Positions 56,624 through 64,000 of a DNA stretch of 64,000 nt are shown piece after piece; position 1 is the stretch's first letter, and the number at the start of each line of letters is the position of its first letter. The translations under genes and the position numbers were made by a program. This DNA is from Vicingus serpentipes (GTDB lineage Bacteria; Bacteroidota; Bacteroidia; Flavobacteriales_E; Vicingaceae), in assembly GCF_007993035.1 (NCBI RefSeq), contig NZ_VOOS01000002.1, positions 434,001-498,000 on the forward strand, read 5' to 3'. A model generated the notes under the pieces. The model saw only the letters and a program-made list of their open reading frames with translations. It was not told where the DNA came from and ran no database searches.

Positions 56624-59314
56624 CTATTTAACTAAGCCTTTAAATAAACCATAATCGCTGTAAGGATTTGGTTTCTTGGTTTTATCTTTAATATCTAAGG
56701 GTATTAAAAAATTAGTTTCTGTATCAATCGAATATTGGATTTCTTCTTCATTCTTCCCTTCTGAATGCTCTAATTTTCCATTTTTAAATTCAGCCCATCT
56801 ATAATTATAAGAATTTACAGTCCTATTAATTATTCTATGATTAACATTATTAAAATCTTCTTGAAGCTTAATAATATTAACTCTATTACCTTCTAATAAT
56901 TCATTTGTAGTATATAATAAAGCATCAGAAATTAAGAAATACCCTGTAAATGAATTCTTATTATTAAGCAGCTTTGAATATAATGCTAGTTGTATGGATT
57001 TTTCCTCTTCTAGTATTTTAACATATTTCTTGGAACTCAAAGTCCATTTTAAGTCAATTATTACAGGCATGTTATTTTTGTAAAATAATAAATCGATTTT
57101 ACCTGAAAAATTAATTGAATCGATTTTACCTTTCGCTTCATATTCAGAAGAATCATAATAAAGATTATTGTCTTTTATTATTTTGAGTAAAACCTTAAAT
57201 GATTTTTTAAGTTGAGTTGAAAAGGACTTAAATTCAAAGTTGTTTTCATCTAAATAAAATGGAGCTGCAATTTTAGGTGTAAATTCTTCTAATAAATTAT
57301 CTATTTCATTATTAATATCAACTTTATTAAAATCAATTACACCATCTTTTTCATTTTGTAATAATGTCTGTATAATGATATGAGACAAATTACCTTTAAG
57401 AGTTATTAATTCATCAATATTCCCAAGCCCTTTACTAGTAATTTTTGCTTGATAATAAAGAATCCAATCTAATGGATTTAATATTAAATCATTTATACTA
57501 CTATAACTTTCTGTCTGTCTTTTATTTAATAAGTCAACATTACTTATTTTAATATAATCAGTCTCCTCAGGTAATTTAACTTTTTCTACAATAGCAAATT
57601 GAGATTCATTCCAATTATAGTTTGCTATACAAGCATTTTCAAATTTAAAATCGTAAATAAAATCTTTTAAATTATCAACAGAAGATGATAACTGTATAAA
57701 TAATGGATGAAGTGAAGTTAAAGTCCCATTAGATTTTTCTGAAATAAATAAACATAATTTATTTTCTGTTCTCAATATTGCCTTTTGAAGGTTGATTATT
57801 TGTAGTTGAATCTGTTTTTCTTTTGACCATAACAAAATCCCTTTTTGTTTTGTTAATTTATTAATTTCAGATTGCATTAAAAATGAACAAAAATTTGCTT
57901 TTAATTCTTGATTATAAAAATCAAACCACACCAAAGTATCTACATTTTCATACAACTGAGATGGTTGTTTTATAACGTTATAACTCCCCTTTTCTTTATT
58001 ATTTATTCTTATATTAATTGATTCATAAATTTTATTCGTGAGTTTATCTAATTCCCTAGAATTAAACTCTATTTCTTTTAAATTTTCGACTGTTTGAATA
58101 AAGCTTTGAGAAAGAATATGTAAATTCAAAAGTTGATCTTTCATTCCTTCTTCCTCAGTTATATTTTGCATTTTAGCAGACCAAGAAGCTAAATTTCTAT
58201 AAACATTTATAAGATCCTCTTTTTTTATTTTTTCAGTTCTTGATCTTCCAATATATAAATCAACTTCCTTTATTTTTTCTTTCCAATTTTTCTTCTCTTT
58301 ATTGATATTATTTTTAAAATAATTAATAACCTCGAACCATTCATTATTACCAATACCTCCACTACTAATTAAGACTTTACTAAGTTCTTTTGCTAGTTTT
58401 TTTGAAAACGGAAGCATAGGAAGACTAAGTAATGACAAAAGATTATAAGGATTTACTTTTTTAAAAAACAATGCGCTTATTAGCTTAAACAATTGTATTA
58501 CTTGTGGATTTGAATCATTTATCTCTGAACCAGAAAGAGGTATATTGTATGTTAAAAATGATGTATCTAAACTATAATTATTTCTATTAATAATAACAGG
58601 ATTTATATTATTATAGGTTAATTGTTGAGCTAAGAAATCTGCAGATACTATAGAATCTTTAAATCGTAAAATTTGAAAACTATTATCATTTTTTTCAAGT
58701 TGTATTTTTCTATTATTATTATAAATAGAATCTTTTATTTTAGATAAATTATTGTTTAAACTTAAATCAACATCTAAATTCTTATTCTTGATATATACAC
58801 CTTTATCTTTAAGTAAAAGAAATATCTCATTATAAATTGGGTGTAAAAACTGAAGATTATCATTTATTTCAATACTCCCTATATTTATATCGTCTACACC
58901 ATTTATAATAGAAAGAATTAAGATCCACCTGTCTGAAATTCCTAAAGATAAATTATTATTTAATTCAATATCTGCGATTAAATCTAAGCGTTCGGATACC
59001 CCTTTATTAAAGTCCCAATTACAAAGTTTTAATTCATCCCTCCATTTTAACAATTCTTTAGCTACCCCAACATTATCGTTATTAAAAGATTCTGAGATAA
59101 ATGAGTTTTTACCCTCTATTTCTTTGCTTAAATATTCTAGATATTCAGCTTGTCTCTCTTTATTAGAAATATACTCTCCACTTAATCCTAACTCACGTTC
59201 TAAAAAACTTAAAAGTTGAAGCTCTCCAACAAATTTTTTATTAAACAAATCTTGTTCTGTCTTGTATATGAAGCTATCATAGCCAGTTGAGAAAATTAAA
59301 TTGGTTTTTATCAT
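56624..59314 (-). CDS. AddB-like protein with PD-(D/E)XK nuclease
   Basis: 896 residues. The C-terminal ~260 residues contain a PD-(D/E)XK nuclease: GKIDSINFSGKIDLLFYKNNMPVIIDLKWTLSSKKY (Asp, then DLK, at ~750-765) and QLALYSKLL. The remainder resembles AddB-type inactivated helicase lobes (e.g. LLSLLSLPMLPFSKKLA, VDTLVWFDFYNQ), without Walker A. Cysteines for an Fe-S cluster as in AddB are not evident. First gene of the AddAB-like pair; the divergent promoter region to the DnaB-like gene contains the CGTAA-N5-TTACG site. Confidence 0.88.
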   Translation of the reverse strand: MIKTNLIFSTGYDSFIYKTEQDLFNKKFVGELQLLSFLERELGLSGEYISNKERQAEYLEYLSKEIEGKNSFISESFNNDNVGVAKELLKWRDELKLCNWDFNKGVSERLDLIADIELNNNLSLGISDRWILILSIINGVDDINIGSIEINDNLQFLHPIYNEIFLLLKDKGVYIKNKNLDVDLSLNNNLSKIKDSIYNNNRKIQLEKNDNSFQILRFKDSIVSADFLAQQLTYNNINPVIINRNNYSLDTSFLTYNIPLSGSEINDSNPQVIQLFKLISALFFKKVNPYNLLSLLSLPMLPFSKKLAKELSKVLISSGGIGNNEWFEVINYFKNNINKEKKNWKEKIKEVDLYIGRSRTEKIKKEDLINVYRNLASWSAKMQNITEEEGMKDQLLNLHILSQSFIQTVENLKEIEFNSRELDKLTNKIYESINIRINNKEKGSYNVIKQPSQLYENVDTLVWFDFYNQELKANFCSFLMQSEINKLTKQKGILLWSKEKQIQLQIINLQKAILRTENKLCLFISEKSNGTLTSLHPLFIQLSSSVDNLKDFIYDFKFENACIANYNWNESQFAIVEKVKLPEETDYIKISNVDLLNKRQTESYSSINDLILNPLDWILYYQAKITSKGLGNIDELITLKGNLSHIIIQTLLQNEKDGVIDFNKVDINNEIDNLLEEFTPKIAAPFYLDENNFEFKSFSTQLKKSFKVLLKIIKDNNLYYDSSEYEAKGKIDSINFSGKIDLLFYKNNMPVIIDLKWTLSSKKYVKILEEEKSIQLALYSKLLNNKNSFTGYFLISDALLYTTNELLEGNRVNIIKLQEDFNNVNHRIINRTVNSYNYRWAEFKNGKLEHSEGKNEEEIQYSIDTETNFLIPLDIKDKTKKPNPYSDYGLFKGLVK

Positions 59315-59385
59315 AATTGGATCTTATTTGATACTAACTTACGAAAAAACAAAAATTTCACATCATAATAATTATAAATAATTGG

Positions 59386-59404
59386 AACGTAATTAGATTA
59401 CGTT
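59386..59404. promoter_or_regulatory. Operator-like inverted repeat, site 1
   Basis: AACGTAAT (59386-59393), TAG, ATTACGTT (59397-59404): perfect 8-bp arms, core CGTAA-N5-TTACG. It lies in the 111-bp divergent region between the addB-like and dnaB-like genes, directly after a TTGG at 59382-59385 and before TTAGTTCG (59406-59413), i.e. between possible -33 and -7 elements of the dnaB-like gene. The same core recurs at 61300-61314. Confidence 0.72.
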
Positions 59405-59425
59405 ATTAGTTCGTATTTTCAACTC

Positions 59426-60295
59426 ATGGAAAAACTAAGCAACCTAATTAATGAATATTACAATCCAAAATCAGACCTTAAAAAAGGTCTTAAACCCATT
59501 ATTAAAACAGGTTTTAAAGATTTTGATGAGCAATTTAGTGGATTTTATAAAGAAGAACTTGTAATTATAGGTGCAAGACCTGGAATGGGTAAATCTCATC
59601 TTACTTTAAAAATGGCTTTTAACCAAGCTAAAGCAGGAAATAAAGTTGGTGTTTATAGTTTAAATTTATCAGCAAAACATATAACTAATTTGTTTATCTC
59701 TTTTATTACCAATATCCCCCCACACAACATCAACTCTGGCGAATTATCTCCAACTGAATTAAACTTAATTACTGATTCTTTAAAAGTATTAAATACGCTC
59801 GAAATTTATATTGAAGAACATATGAGAACTATTGAAGCTTTTCGTAACTCTCTTTCTAATTTATCCAATAAAGAAGTTTTTGATATAATTTATTTAGATA
59901 ATTTACAATTGTTTAGTTTAAAAGAACAAGAAGGAAGATATCTTAATAGAAAAGAAGAAGTTCGTGATATCATTTATGATTTGAAATCATTATCATTAGA
60001 GTTTAACATCTCAATAGTAATTATTTCTCAGCTTAATAGGACACTCGAATTAAGAGGAGGAGAGAAAAGACCACAATTATCAGATATCAAAGAGTCAAGC
60101 TGCATTGAAGAACTTGCAGATAAAGTAATATTTCTTTGGAGACCAGAATATTATGGATTTACTGAAGGAGAAGATGGAAATTCTGTCCTTGACAAAGCTC
60201 ATCTTATTATCGCAAAAAATAAATTAGGCTATACAGGAGAGGTTGAACTTTTTTACAATGGTAGGTTTTCTAACTTTCTTACGTTAGAGAAATAA
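59426..60295 (+). CDS. Stand-alone DnaB-type (RecA-fold) ATPase
   Basis: 289 residues corresponding to the C-terminal helicase domain of replicative DnaB without its N-terminal primase-binding domain. Walker A IIGARPGMGKSHLTLKMA (~50-58), Walker B DIIYLDNLQLF (~160), IVIISQLNRTLELRGGEKRPQLSDIKESSCIEELADKVIFLWRPEYYGF (typical DnaB end of the fold), then IIAKNKLGYTGEVELFYNGRFSNF. Some RNA/DNA-binding Arg residues seem retained. Full-length DnaB should be encoded elsewhere. Pairs with the 189-aa gene 18 bp downstream. Role in the island unknown. Confidence 0.9.
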   Translation: MEKLSNLINEYYNPKSDLKKGLKPIIKTGFKDFDEQFSGFYKEELVIIGARPGMGKSHLTLKMAFNQAKAGNKVGVYSLNLSAKHITNLFISFITNIPPHNINSGELSPTELNLITDSLKVLNTLEIYIEEHMRTIEAFRNSLSNLSNKEVFDIIYLDNLQLFSLKEQEGRYLNRKEEVRDIIYDLKSLSLEFNISIVIISQLNRTLELRGGEKRPQLSDIKESSCIEELADKVIFLWRPEYYGFTEGEDGNSVLDKAHLIIAKNKLGYTGEVELFYNGRFSNFLTLEK

Positions 60296-60313
60296 ACCTA
60301 TTCTTGTAATTGT

Positions 60314-60883
60314 ATGTCAATAGTGATTAATTTATTTGGTAATGGTATAAGGTGTTGGATATGCGAAATACCAATTCATAGATATAACCAACTAAAGGAT
60401 GTTGCTGACTTTAATAAAACATCTCTTAATAATGTTATTTTTGACTTAGAAATCTTAAAAAATCTTGGATATTATCATTGGAAAAATATTTTTCCAATAA
60501 AAGAGATTATTGGGTTTAATATAGAGGGTAATAATAAAATTGAAATTAAGCAAAACGTAAAAACATTATCGAAATTCACTTCAAAAGACATATTTAATGA
60601 GCAAGCTCTTTTTAAACTTTATTCTACAAAAGAAATCGATTTAGAATTTACCAAAAAAGCTAATTATAAATATATTTTAATAGGTCAAACTGAAATAGGC
60701 TCCTACAAATACAAAGTAAAAAAAGAGCCCTTTACTATTGAAAAACTATGCTTTTCTTATTGTCAAGGTATAAATAATAAAAGCTATATGATTGAAATTA
60801 ACTATGAGGGTAATCAATTGTTACCTATAAAAAACGATACTATCATTAGATCATTTTTTATTAATTATTTAAATTTTGAATAG
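60314..60883 (+). CDS. Protein of unknown function behind the DnaB-like gene
   Basis: 189 residues, no signal or membrane helix. The front (~1-60: NGIRCWICEIPIHRYNQLKD, then NVIFDLEILKNLGYYHW) has a pattern seen in element-borne proteins, but I recognise no family. Beta-rich C-terminal half. 18 bp after the DnaB-like ATPase, so probably co-expressed. Its TAG stop abuts the stop of the convergent 126-aa gene without spacer. Confidence 0.66.
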   Translation: MSIVINLFGNGIRCWICEIPIHRYNQLKDVADFNKTSLNNVIFDLEILKNLGYYHWKNIFPIKEIIGFNIEGNNKIEIKQNVKTLSKFTSKDIFNEQALFKLYSTKEIDLEFTKKANYKYILIGQTEIGSYKYKVKKEPFTIEKLCFSYCQGINNKSYMIEINYEGNQLLPIKNDTIIRSFFINYLNFE

Positions 60884-61264
60884 TCAAAATGGAGAATCAA
60901 AATCATAATTTCGACCAGTTTTAGTCTTGAATTTAGATAGGTCATTTATAGATTTTATATGTTCATTAATGATGTCTTTATATTTTAGATAATCTAACTG
61001 TTTTGAAATAAAATTTCGGGCACCCCCCATTGTTTTATAGTTAGAAACATACTTAAACTCAACTTCAGATATAAAGAATTCATCCATACCGTCAACAATT
61101 ATTAATTTTCTAATCCATTCTTCCACTTGTTTTCCAACCTTAACAAAAGTGACGTGAAAGACTTGTTTTTGAGAAATATAAAAGAAGCTCTCATTTGAGT
61201 CTTTAAAGTTTCCCTCTATTAACAAATAATGATGATTGTTTTTGTAATCTAGTTTTTCTAACAT
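60884..61264 (-). CDS. Protein of unknown function with operator-like site upstream
   Basis: 126 residues, cytoplasmic, mixed alpha/beta (HYLLIEGNFKDSNESFFYISQKQVFHVTFVKVGKQVEEWIRKLI). No family recognised. A CGTAA-N5-TTACG site lies 36-50 bp upstream of its ATG, overlapping the end of the WYL gene, so it likely has its own regulated promoter (TTGG at 61306-61309 and TACTTTAC about 17 bp downstream on the minus strand). Confidence 0.66.
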   Translation of the reverse strand: MLEKLDYKNNHHYLLIEGNFKDSNESFFYISQKQVFHVTFVKVGKQVEEWIRKLIIVDGMDEFFISEVEFKYVSNYKTMGGARNFISKQLDYLKYKDIINEHIKSINDLSKFKTKTGRNYDFDSPF

Positions 61265-61299
61265 AAATATTGGTTTTATGTAAAGTAAAAAAACTAGAA

Positions 61300-61314
61300 C
61301 GTAACCAATTTACG
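61300..61314. promoter_or_regulatory. Operator-like inverted repeat, site 2
   Basis: CGTAA (61300-61304), 5 bp, TTACG (61310-61314): same core and spacing as site 1. It overlaps the stop codon of the WYL regulator gene and sits at the -33 region of the presumed promoter for the 126-aa gene. Confidence 0.62.
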
Positions 61315-62335
61315 CTTTGTAATTATTTAAAGATTCTTGTAAAATTTGTTGTAATTTATTTTTTAAATTAATTGGAGAAATAACCTTAACATTATTACCC
61401 ATAGCAAGTATGTCCATAATGAGTTCCCAAGTTAATCTTACATAAATTGAGATAACCACTTCACCTTTAGTTTTATTGATTATTTTTTGAGAATGATGCA
61501 TTGGCATAGATATTATATATCTTGCTTGATTTGGAGTTAAACTCAATTGAATTTCAACAGGGTCTTTTTCAAAGGCGGTTATACCGTAACAATTTTTAAA
61601 AAAACTATCAGGGTTGAAATAATCATCAATCTTAAACTTTTCTTCAGTTTGAGTAATACTTATTATTCTATCTAAACCAAAGGTTTTTATATAATTTATC
61701 TCATTATCATAGCCAATCAAATACCAACGATGCCTAAATTCTTTGAGTAAGTATGGATTTATTTGATACGACTTCACTCCTGCTCCATCATCAAATTTAC
61801 GATACTCCATAACAACAGTATTTTTAATTTTTATTGCAGACAATAATGTTGGAAGATATTCACTTCCTTTAACTTCTGGATACTGATCAAATTGAATGTA
61901 TTTTTCAATTGAAGAATCCTGTATACTTTCTGATAAATTTATACGGTCAACGATTTTAGATATTGCATATTGAAAATCTTTAAAAACCTTGATTCCTTTA
62001 AATTGATTTAAAGTATTCACTGCAAACTTTATAGCCTCTTCATCTCTTTCGTTAAGTGATATTTTACTGATGCTATAATTTGAATCCTTATAATAATACC
62101 CCTTTTCTAATTTAGAATACCTAATTGGCGCATGATAACCTAACAAATCCTCATAACGCATAGCAAACAAATCTTTTTCTATGGTTGAATCAGAAATTCT
62201 TTCACTCCCCATACCATACAATTCTTCTTGACAAGCCTGCTTAAGATCTTGTTTAGATGGATATGGATTATGTTTATTTCTGATTAATTTATCAATAATA
62301 TGATAGCGAAAAAGTGCATATTTATTTGAAGGCAT
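61310..62335 (-). CDS. WYL-domain transcriptional regulator
   Basis: 341 residues. N-terminal winged helix (~1-85, ALFRYHIIDKLIRN, then YGMGSERISDSTIEKDLFAM), WYL domain (~150-240: NTVVMEYRKFDDG, YLLKEFRHRWYLIGYD) and the C-terminal WCX extension (~255-341). WYL proteins of this kind (BrxR, CapW) repress defence operons by binding inverted repeats and release on an infection signal. The CGTAA-N5-TTACG sites are the natural candidates for its operators. 27 bp after the ADP-ribosylglycohydrolase gene. Confidence 0.94.
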   Translation of the reverse strand: MPSNKYALFRYHIIDKLIRNKHNPYPSKQDLKQACQEELYGMGSERISDSTIEKDLFAMRYEDLLGYHAPIRYSKLEKGYYYKDSNYSISKISLNERDEEAIKFAVNTLNQFKGIKVFKDFQYAISKIVDRINLSESIQDSSIEKYIQFDQYPEVKGSEYLPTLLSAIKIKNTVVMEYRKFDDGAGVKSYQINPYLLKEFRHRWYLIGYDNEINYIKTFGLDRIISITQTEEKFKIDDYFNPDSFFKNCYGITAFEKDPVEIQLSLTPNQARYIISMPMHHSQKIINKTKGEVVISIYVRLTWELIMDILAMGNNVKVISPINLKNKLQQILQESLNNYKA

Positions 62336-62362
62336 ATCTTACTAAAATTTTCTTAAATATAA

Positions 62363-63292
62363 TTATTCTAGATTATTTGCAATAGACCTTTCTGCTAATT
62401 CAAACAAATCGTCTTTTCTTGCTAACTTATTAATCCATACCTCGGGTATTTGCTCAAACCCATAATACAATCCTGCTAAGCCTCCTACCACAGCCCCAGT
62501 TGTATCAGAATCTCCGCCTAAGTTAACAGCTTTTAACACTGCATCATAAAAACATTGTGTTGAGAGCAAACACCACAAAGAAGCTTCCAGAGTATGAATA
62601 ACATAACCATCACTTTTAATTTTATCTTCAGGGAAGTCAATCAAAGCTCCTGATAGTATCCTATCAAATTTATCACCCAAAACATCTTCTAAATTGTTGC
62701 TATTTATATAATCGTTTATATTATTTATAAGCACCTCATAAGCCTGAATAATATTATAATTTTTATAGAGTAACAAGGCGAACTCTAAATAAACAAAACA
62801 AGAAAAAACAGAGTAAATATGAGCATGTGTTATACTCGACACATCTTTAATCAATTCAAATCGATCTTCAATTGGTTTATCTCGAATAAGATAAAGTAAT
62901 GGTAGTATTCTCATTAATGATCCATTCCCATTTGAAAATTCATCTGACTGCCCTGCTTCTATTGGAGAAACCCCTTGAATTAAATTAATAATTGACAATT
63001 GGGTTGTACCACCAATATCAAAAACATCCCCATGAGGAGTCCAATAATTATGCTCATACCAATTAATAAACCTGTTACTTAATTTTTGAAGAGAAAAAAC
63101 TTTATCATTTAATGTTTCTATCAAACATAATGTCATTGAAGTATCGTCACTCCAAGTTCCTTTAGGCTGATTATATGTTCCATAACCAGTCATAGATGAA
63201 ATCGGATTTTTTTTTAATTCGTTACGATTTACGAACTCAACCGGAACCCCCAACGCATCACCAACTGCAATTCCAAAAATTATTCTCTTCAC
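62363..63292 (-). CDS. ADP-ribosylglycohydrolase family protein
   Basis: DraG/ARH-type enzyme that removes ADP-ribose from proteins or nucleic acids. 309 residues, GTG start at 63292 (family start MKRIIFGIAVGDALGVP). Two-metal site: GTWSDDTSMTLCLIE (~46-60) and GGDSDTTGAVVGGLAG near residues 258-273. Helical all through. Transcribed with the HNH-like gene (11 bp upstream) and the WYL gene. It may reverse ADP-ribosylation by a partner, e.g. the ART-like protein at 48458, or act on phage or host modification. Confidence 0.95.
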   Translation of the reverse strand: MKRIIFGIAVGDALGVPVEFVNRNELKKNPISSMTGYGTYNQPKGTWSDDTSMTLCLIETLNDKVFSLQKLSNRFINWYEHNYWTPHGDVFDIGGTTQLSIINLIQGVSPIEAGQSDEFSNGNGSLMRILPLLYLIRDKPIEDRFELIKDVSSITHAHIYSVFSCFVYLEFALLLYKNYNIIQAYEVLINNINDYINSNNLEDVLGDKFDRILSGALIDFPEDKIKSDGYVIHTLEASLWCLLSTQCFYDAVLKAVNLGGDSDTTGAVVGGLAGLYYGFEQIPEVWINKLARKDDLFELAERSIANNLE

Positions 63293-63303
63293 TTATATTA
63301 GTT

Positions 63304-63669
63304 TTATTTTTTATCATATTCTTTATGACAATCCTTACATAATACTCTTATAACTTTACCTAATTTATCAATAGAATGAATATCAATAAAAATATCTTTA
63401 AACTTAGTTAAATCAACATTATAACTGCTAATGTTCCCCTTAAAAGTTTTTTCTTTAAAATTAGAATCTAAAATTTCTGTAATAATATCTACTCTAGATT
63501 CTATATGAGCTGCATCTAATGGTTTCTTCTGTTTTTTACAATCTTGACAAAAACCATTATGGTGTCCTTGATTATATTTATATTTTCTAGTAGTGTTTTG
63601 AACTGAATTTCGACACCAAGCTCCTAAATACTTTTTAAACTCTTCAGCTGTTCCAATAAATGTTGCCAT
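63304..63669 (-). CDS. HNH-like zinc protein
   Basis: 121 residues. Two zinc knuckles, FCQDCKKQKKPLDAAHI (~40-56) and VLCKDCHKEYDKK (~108-121), frame a region with His of AAHI at the usual place of the HNH first strand; the catalytic His-Asn pattern is only partly visible. Small HNH-type proteins of this kind are frequent in islands beside ADP-ribosylation genes. Own promoter (TATCTTTG at 63691-63698) about 20 bp upstream of the ATG. Confidence 0.7.
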   Translation of the reverse strand: MATFIGTAEEFKKYLGAWCRNSVQNTTRKYKYNQGHHNGFCQDCKKQKKPLDAAHIESRVDIITEILDSNFKEKTFKGNISSYNVDLTKFKDIFIDIHSIDKLGKVIRVLCKDCHKEYDKK

Positions 63670-63690
63670 AAATAATATATTATGTTAAGC

Positions 63691-63698
63691 CAAAGATA
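63691..63698 (-). promoter_or_regulatory. -7 element of the HNH/ADP-ribosylglycohydrolase/WYL operon
   Basis: TATCTTTG on the minus strand, full match to TAnnTTTG. A T-rich -33 region is about 22 bp upstream. Predicted start near 63685, 16 nt before the HNH-like ATG. Confidence 0.5.
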
Positions 63699-63724
63699 AT
63701 TTTTTAATAGCTTCTATTTTAAAA

Positions 63725-64000
63725 CTAAAAAAACATAGCCTTAGAATACCCCAATGAAGACATTGCTTTTTGTAAATAAGAAATAGCTCTTATCTTAACA
63801 CTCGCAACTTGCTTCGAAGGTATATTTAACTTGTCAGCTATTTCATTATAACTAAGCTCCTCAAAATAAACCATACTTATAACATCTGCATGCCTTGAAG
63901 GTAAATTAGCCAATACTTCCTTTAATATCTTATGGTTCATTTTATAATTTATCAACTGGTCAGAAACATCACTTGTTTTTAAAGCATATTCACTTTTTGA
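63725..64000 (-). CDS. Sigma-70 region-4-like protein (5' end outside window)
   Basis: The frame is open from 63725 to the window edge, so the TTG at 63955 is not a real start; upstream codons read SKSEYALKTSDVSDQL. The visible 91 residues contain a sigma region 4 helix-turn-helix: VLANLPSRHADVISMVYFEELSYNEIADKLNIPSKQVASVKIRAISYLQKAM. Probably the C-terminal part of a sigma-70 family factor, likely ECF-type. It ends 55 bp before the HNH-like ATG, beyond the latter's promoter, and may regulate the island. Confidence 0.85.
   Translation of the reverse strand, partial: SKSEYALKTSDVSDQLINYKMNHKILKEVLANLPSRHADVISMVYFEELSYNEIADKLNIPSKQVASVKIRAISYLQKAMSSLGYSKAMFF

Noticed and set aside
62505-62520. 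CTCCGCC near 62510 as right attachment site (copy of tRNA-Ser end)
   Set aside because: Only 7 bp match, inside the ADP-ribosylglycohydrolase gene; too short for an att core.
63220-63240. CGTTACGATTTACG as a third CGTAA-N5-TTACG operator
   Set aside because: Half-site order and spacing differ and it lies inside the ADP-ribosylglycohydrolase coding region.
40928-64000. CRISPR array or toxin-antitoxin pair in the island
   Set aside because: No regularly spaced repeats beyond the GTGTCAACT copies, no cas genes; the RHH-like protein has no adjacent toxin-like gene.

Overview
The window is AT-rich and looks like a chromosome segment of a Bacteroidota bacterium, most likely of the Flavobacteriales type. 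The evidence is an M1-peptidase/ABC-permease fusion, GWxTD, TIGR03643-like and carboxypeptidase-regulatory-like proteins, lipoproteins with short Cys lipoboxes, very few Shine-Dalgarno sites, and promoters of the Bacteroidota pattern TTTG-N19-TAnnTTTG, several of which match almost perfectly.

Positions 1-40.7 kb are ordinary core chromosome. In order they hold: the end of an ABC-permease/M1 peptidase fusion; a membrane protein; ndk; a prolyl oligopeptidase lipoprotein; an RlmI-like rRNA methyltransferase; a HlyD/FtsX-permease/ATPase export set, followed about 600 bp later by a decayed 66-bp copy of the ATPase 3' end; an M13 peptidase; a reverse-strand group ending in selO; the complete histidine operon hisGDCBHAF(IE) on the minus strand; an SF2 helicase; fhs; a universal stress protein; surE and lpxB; a SpoIID protein; a NUC1 nuclease; comEC; a glycosyltransferase and a GWxTD protein. 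The his operon is preceded by a 19-codon leader peptide with five His codons in six positions (HHHHFH), an antiterminator-capable segment and a strong intrinsic terminator: a classical attenuator, readable directly in the sequence.

At 40.84 kb a tRNA-Ser(UGA) gene marks a sharp change in content. From there to the window end (at least 23 kb) lies what appears to be an integrated island: a Bacteroidota-type tyrosine recombinase 290 bp downstream of the tRNA, GTGTCAACT repeats flanking the recombinase module, an excisionase-like HTH protein, a ribbon-helix-helix-like protein, then cargo. The cargo includes a four-gene set around an AAA+ ATPase whose Walker B has Asn for Asp, an ADP-ribosyltransferase-like small protein, a two-gene unit of an AAA15/21-type ATPase with a protein carrying an HDR motif, a decayed gene, an AddA/AddB-like helicase-nuclease pair, a stand-alone DnaB-type ATPase with an unknown partner, a WYL regulator, an ADP-ribosylglycohydrolase, an HNH-like protein and the 3' part of a sigma-70-like gene that runs off the window.

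The right part of the island shares an inverted repeat, CGTAA-N5-TTACG, in two promoter regions (between the addB-like and dnaB-like genes, and upstream of the 126-aa gene). Together with the WYL-domain regulator this suggests that the helicase-nuclease pair, the DnaB-like pair and the 126-aa gene form one co-regulated, probably anti-phage, locus. That is the best candidate for an undescribed system here; the ATPase/HDR-protein pair is the second.
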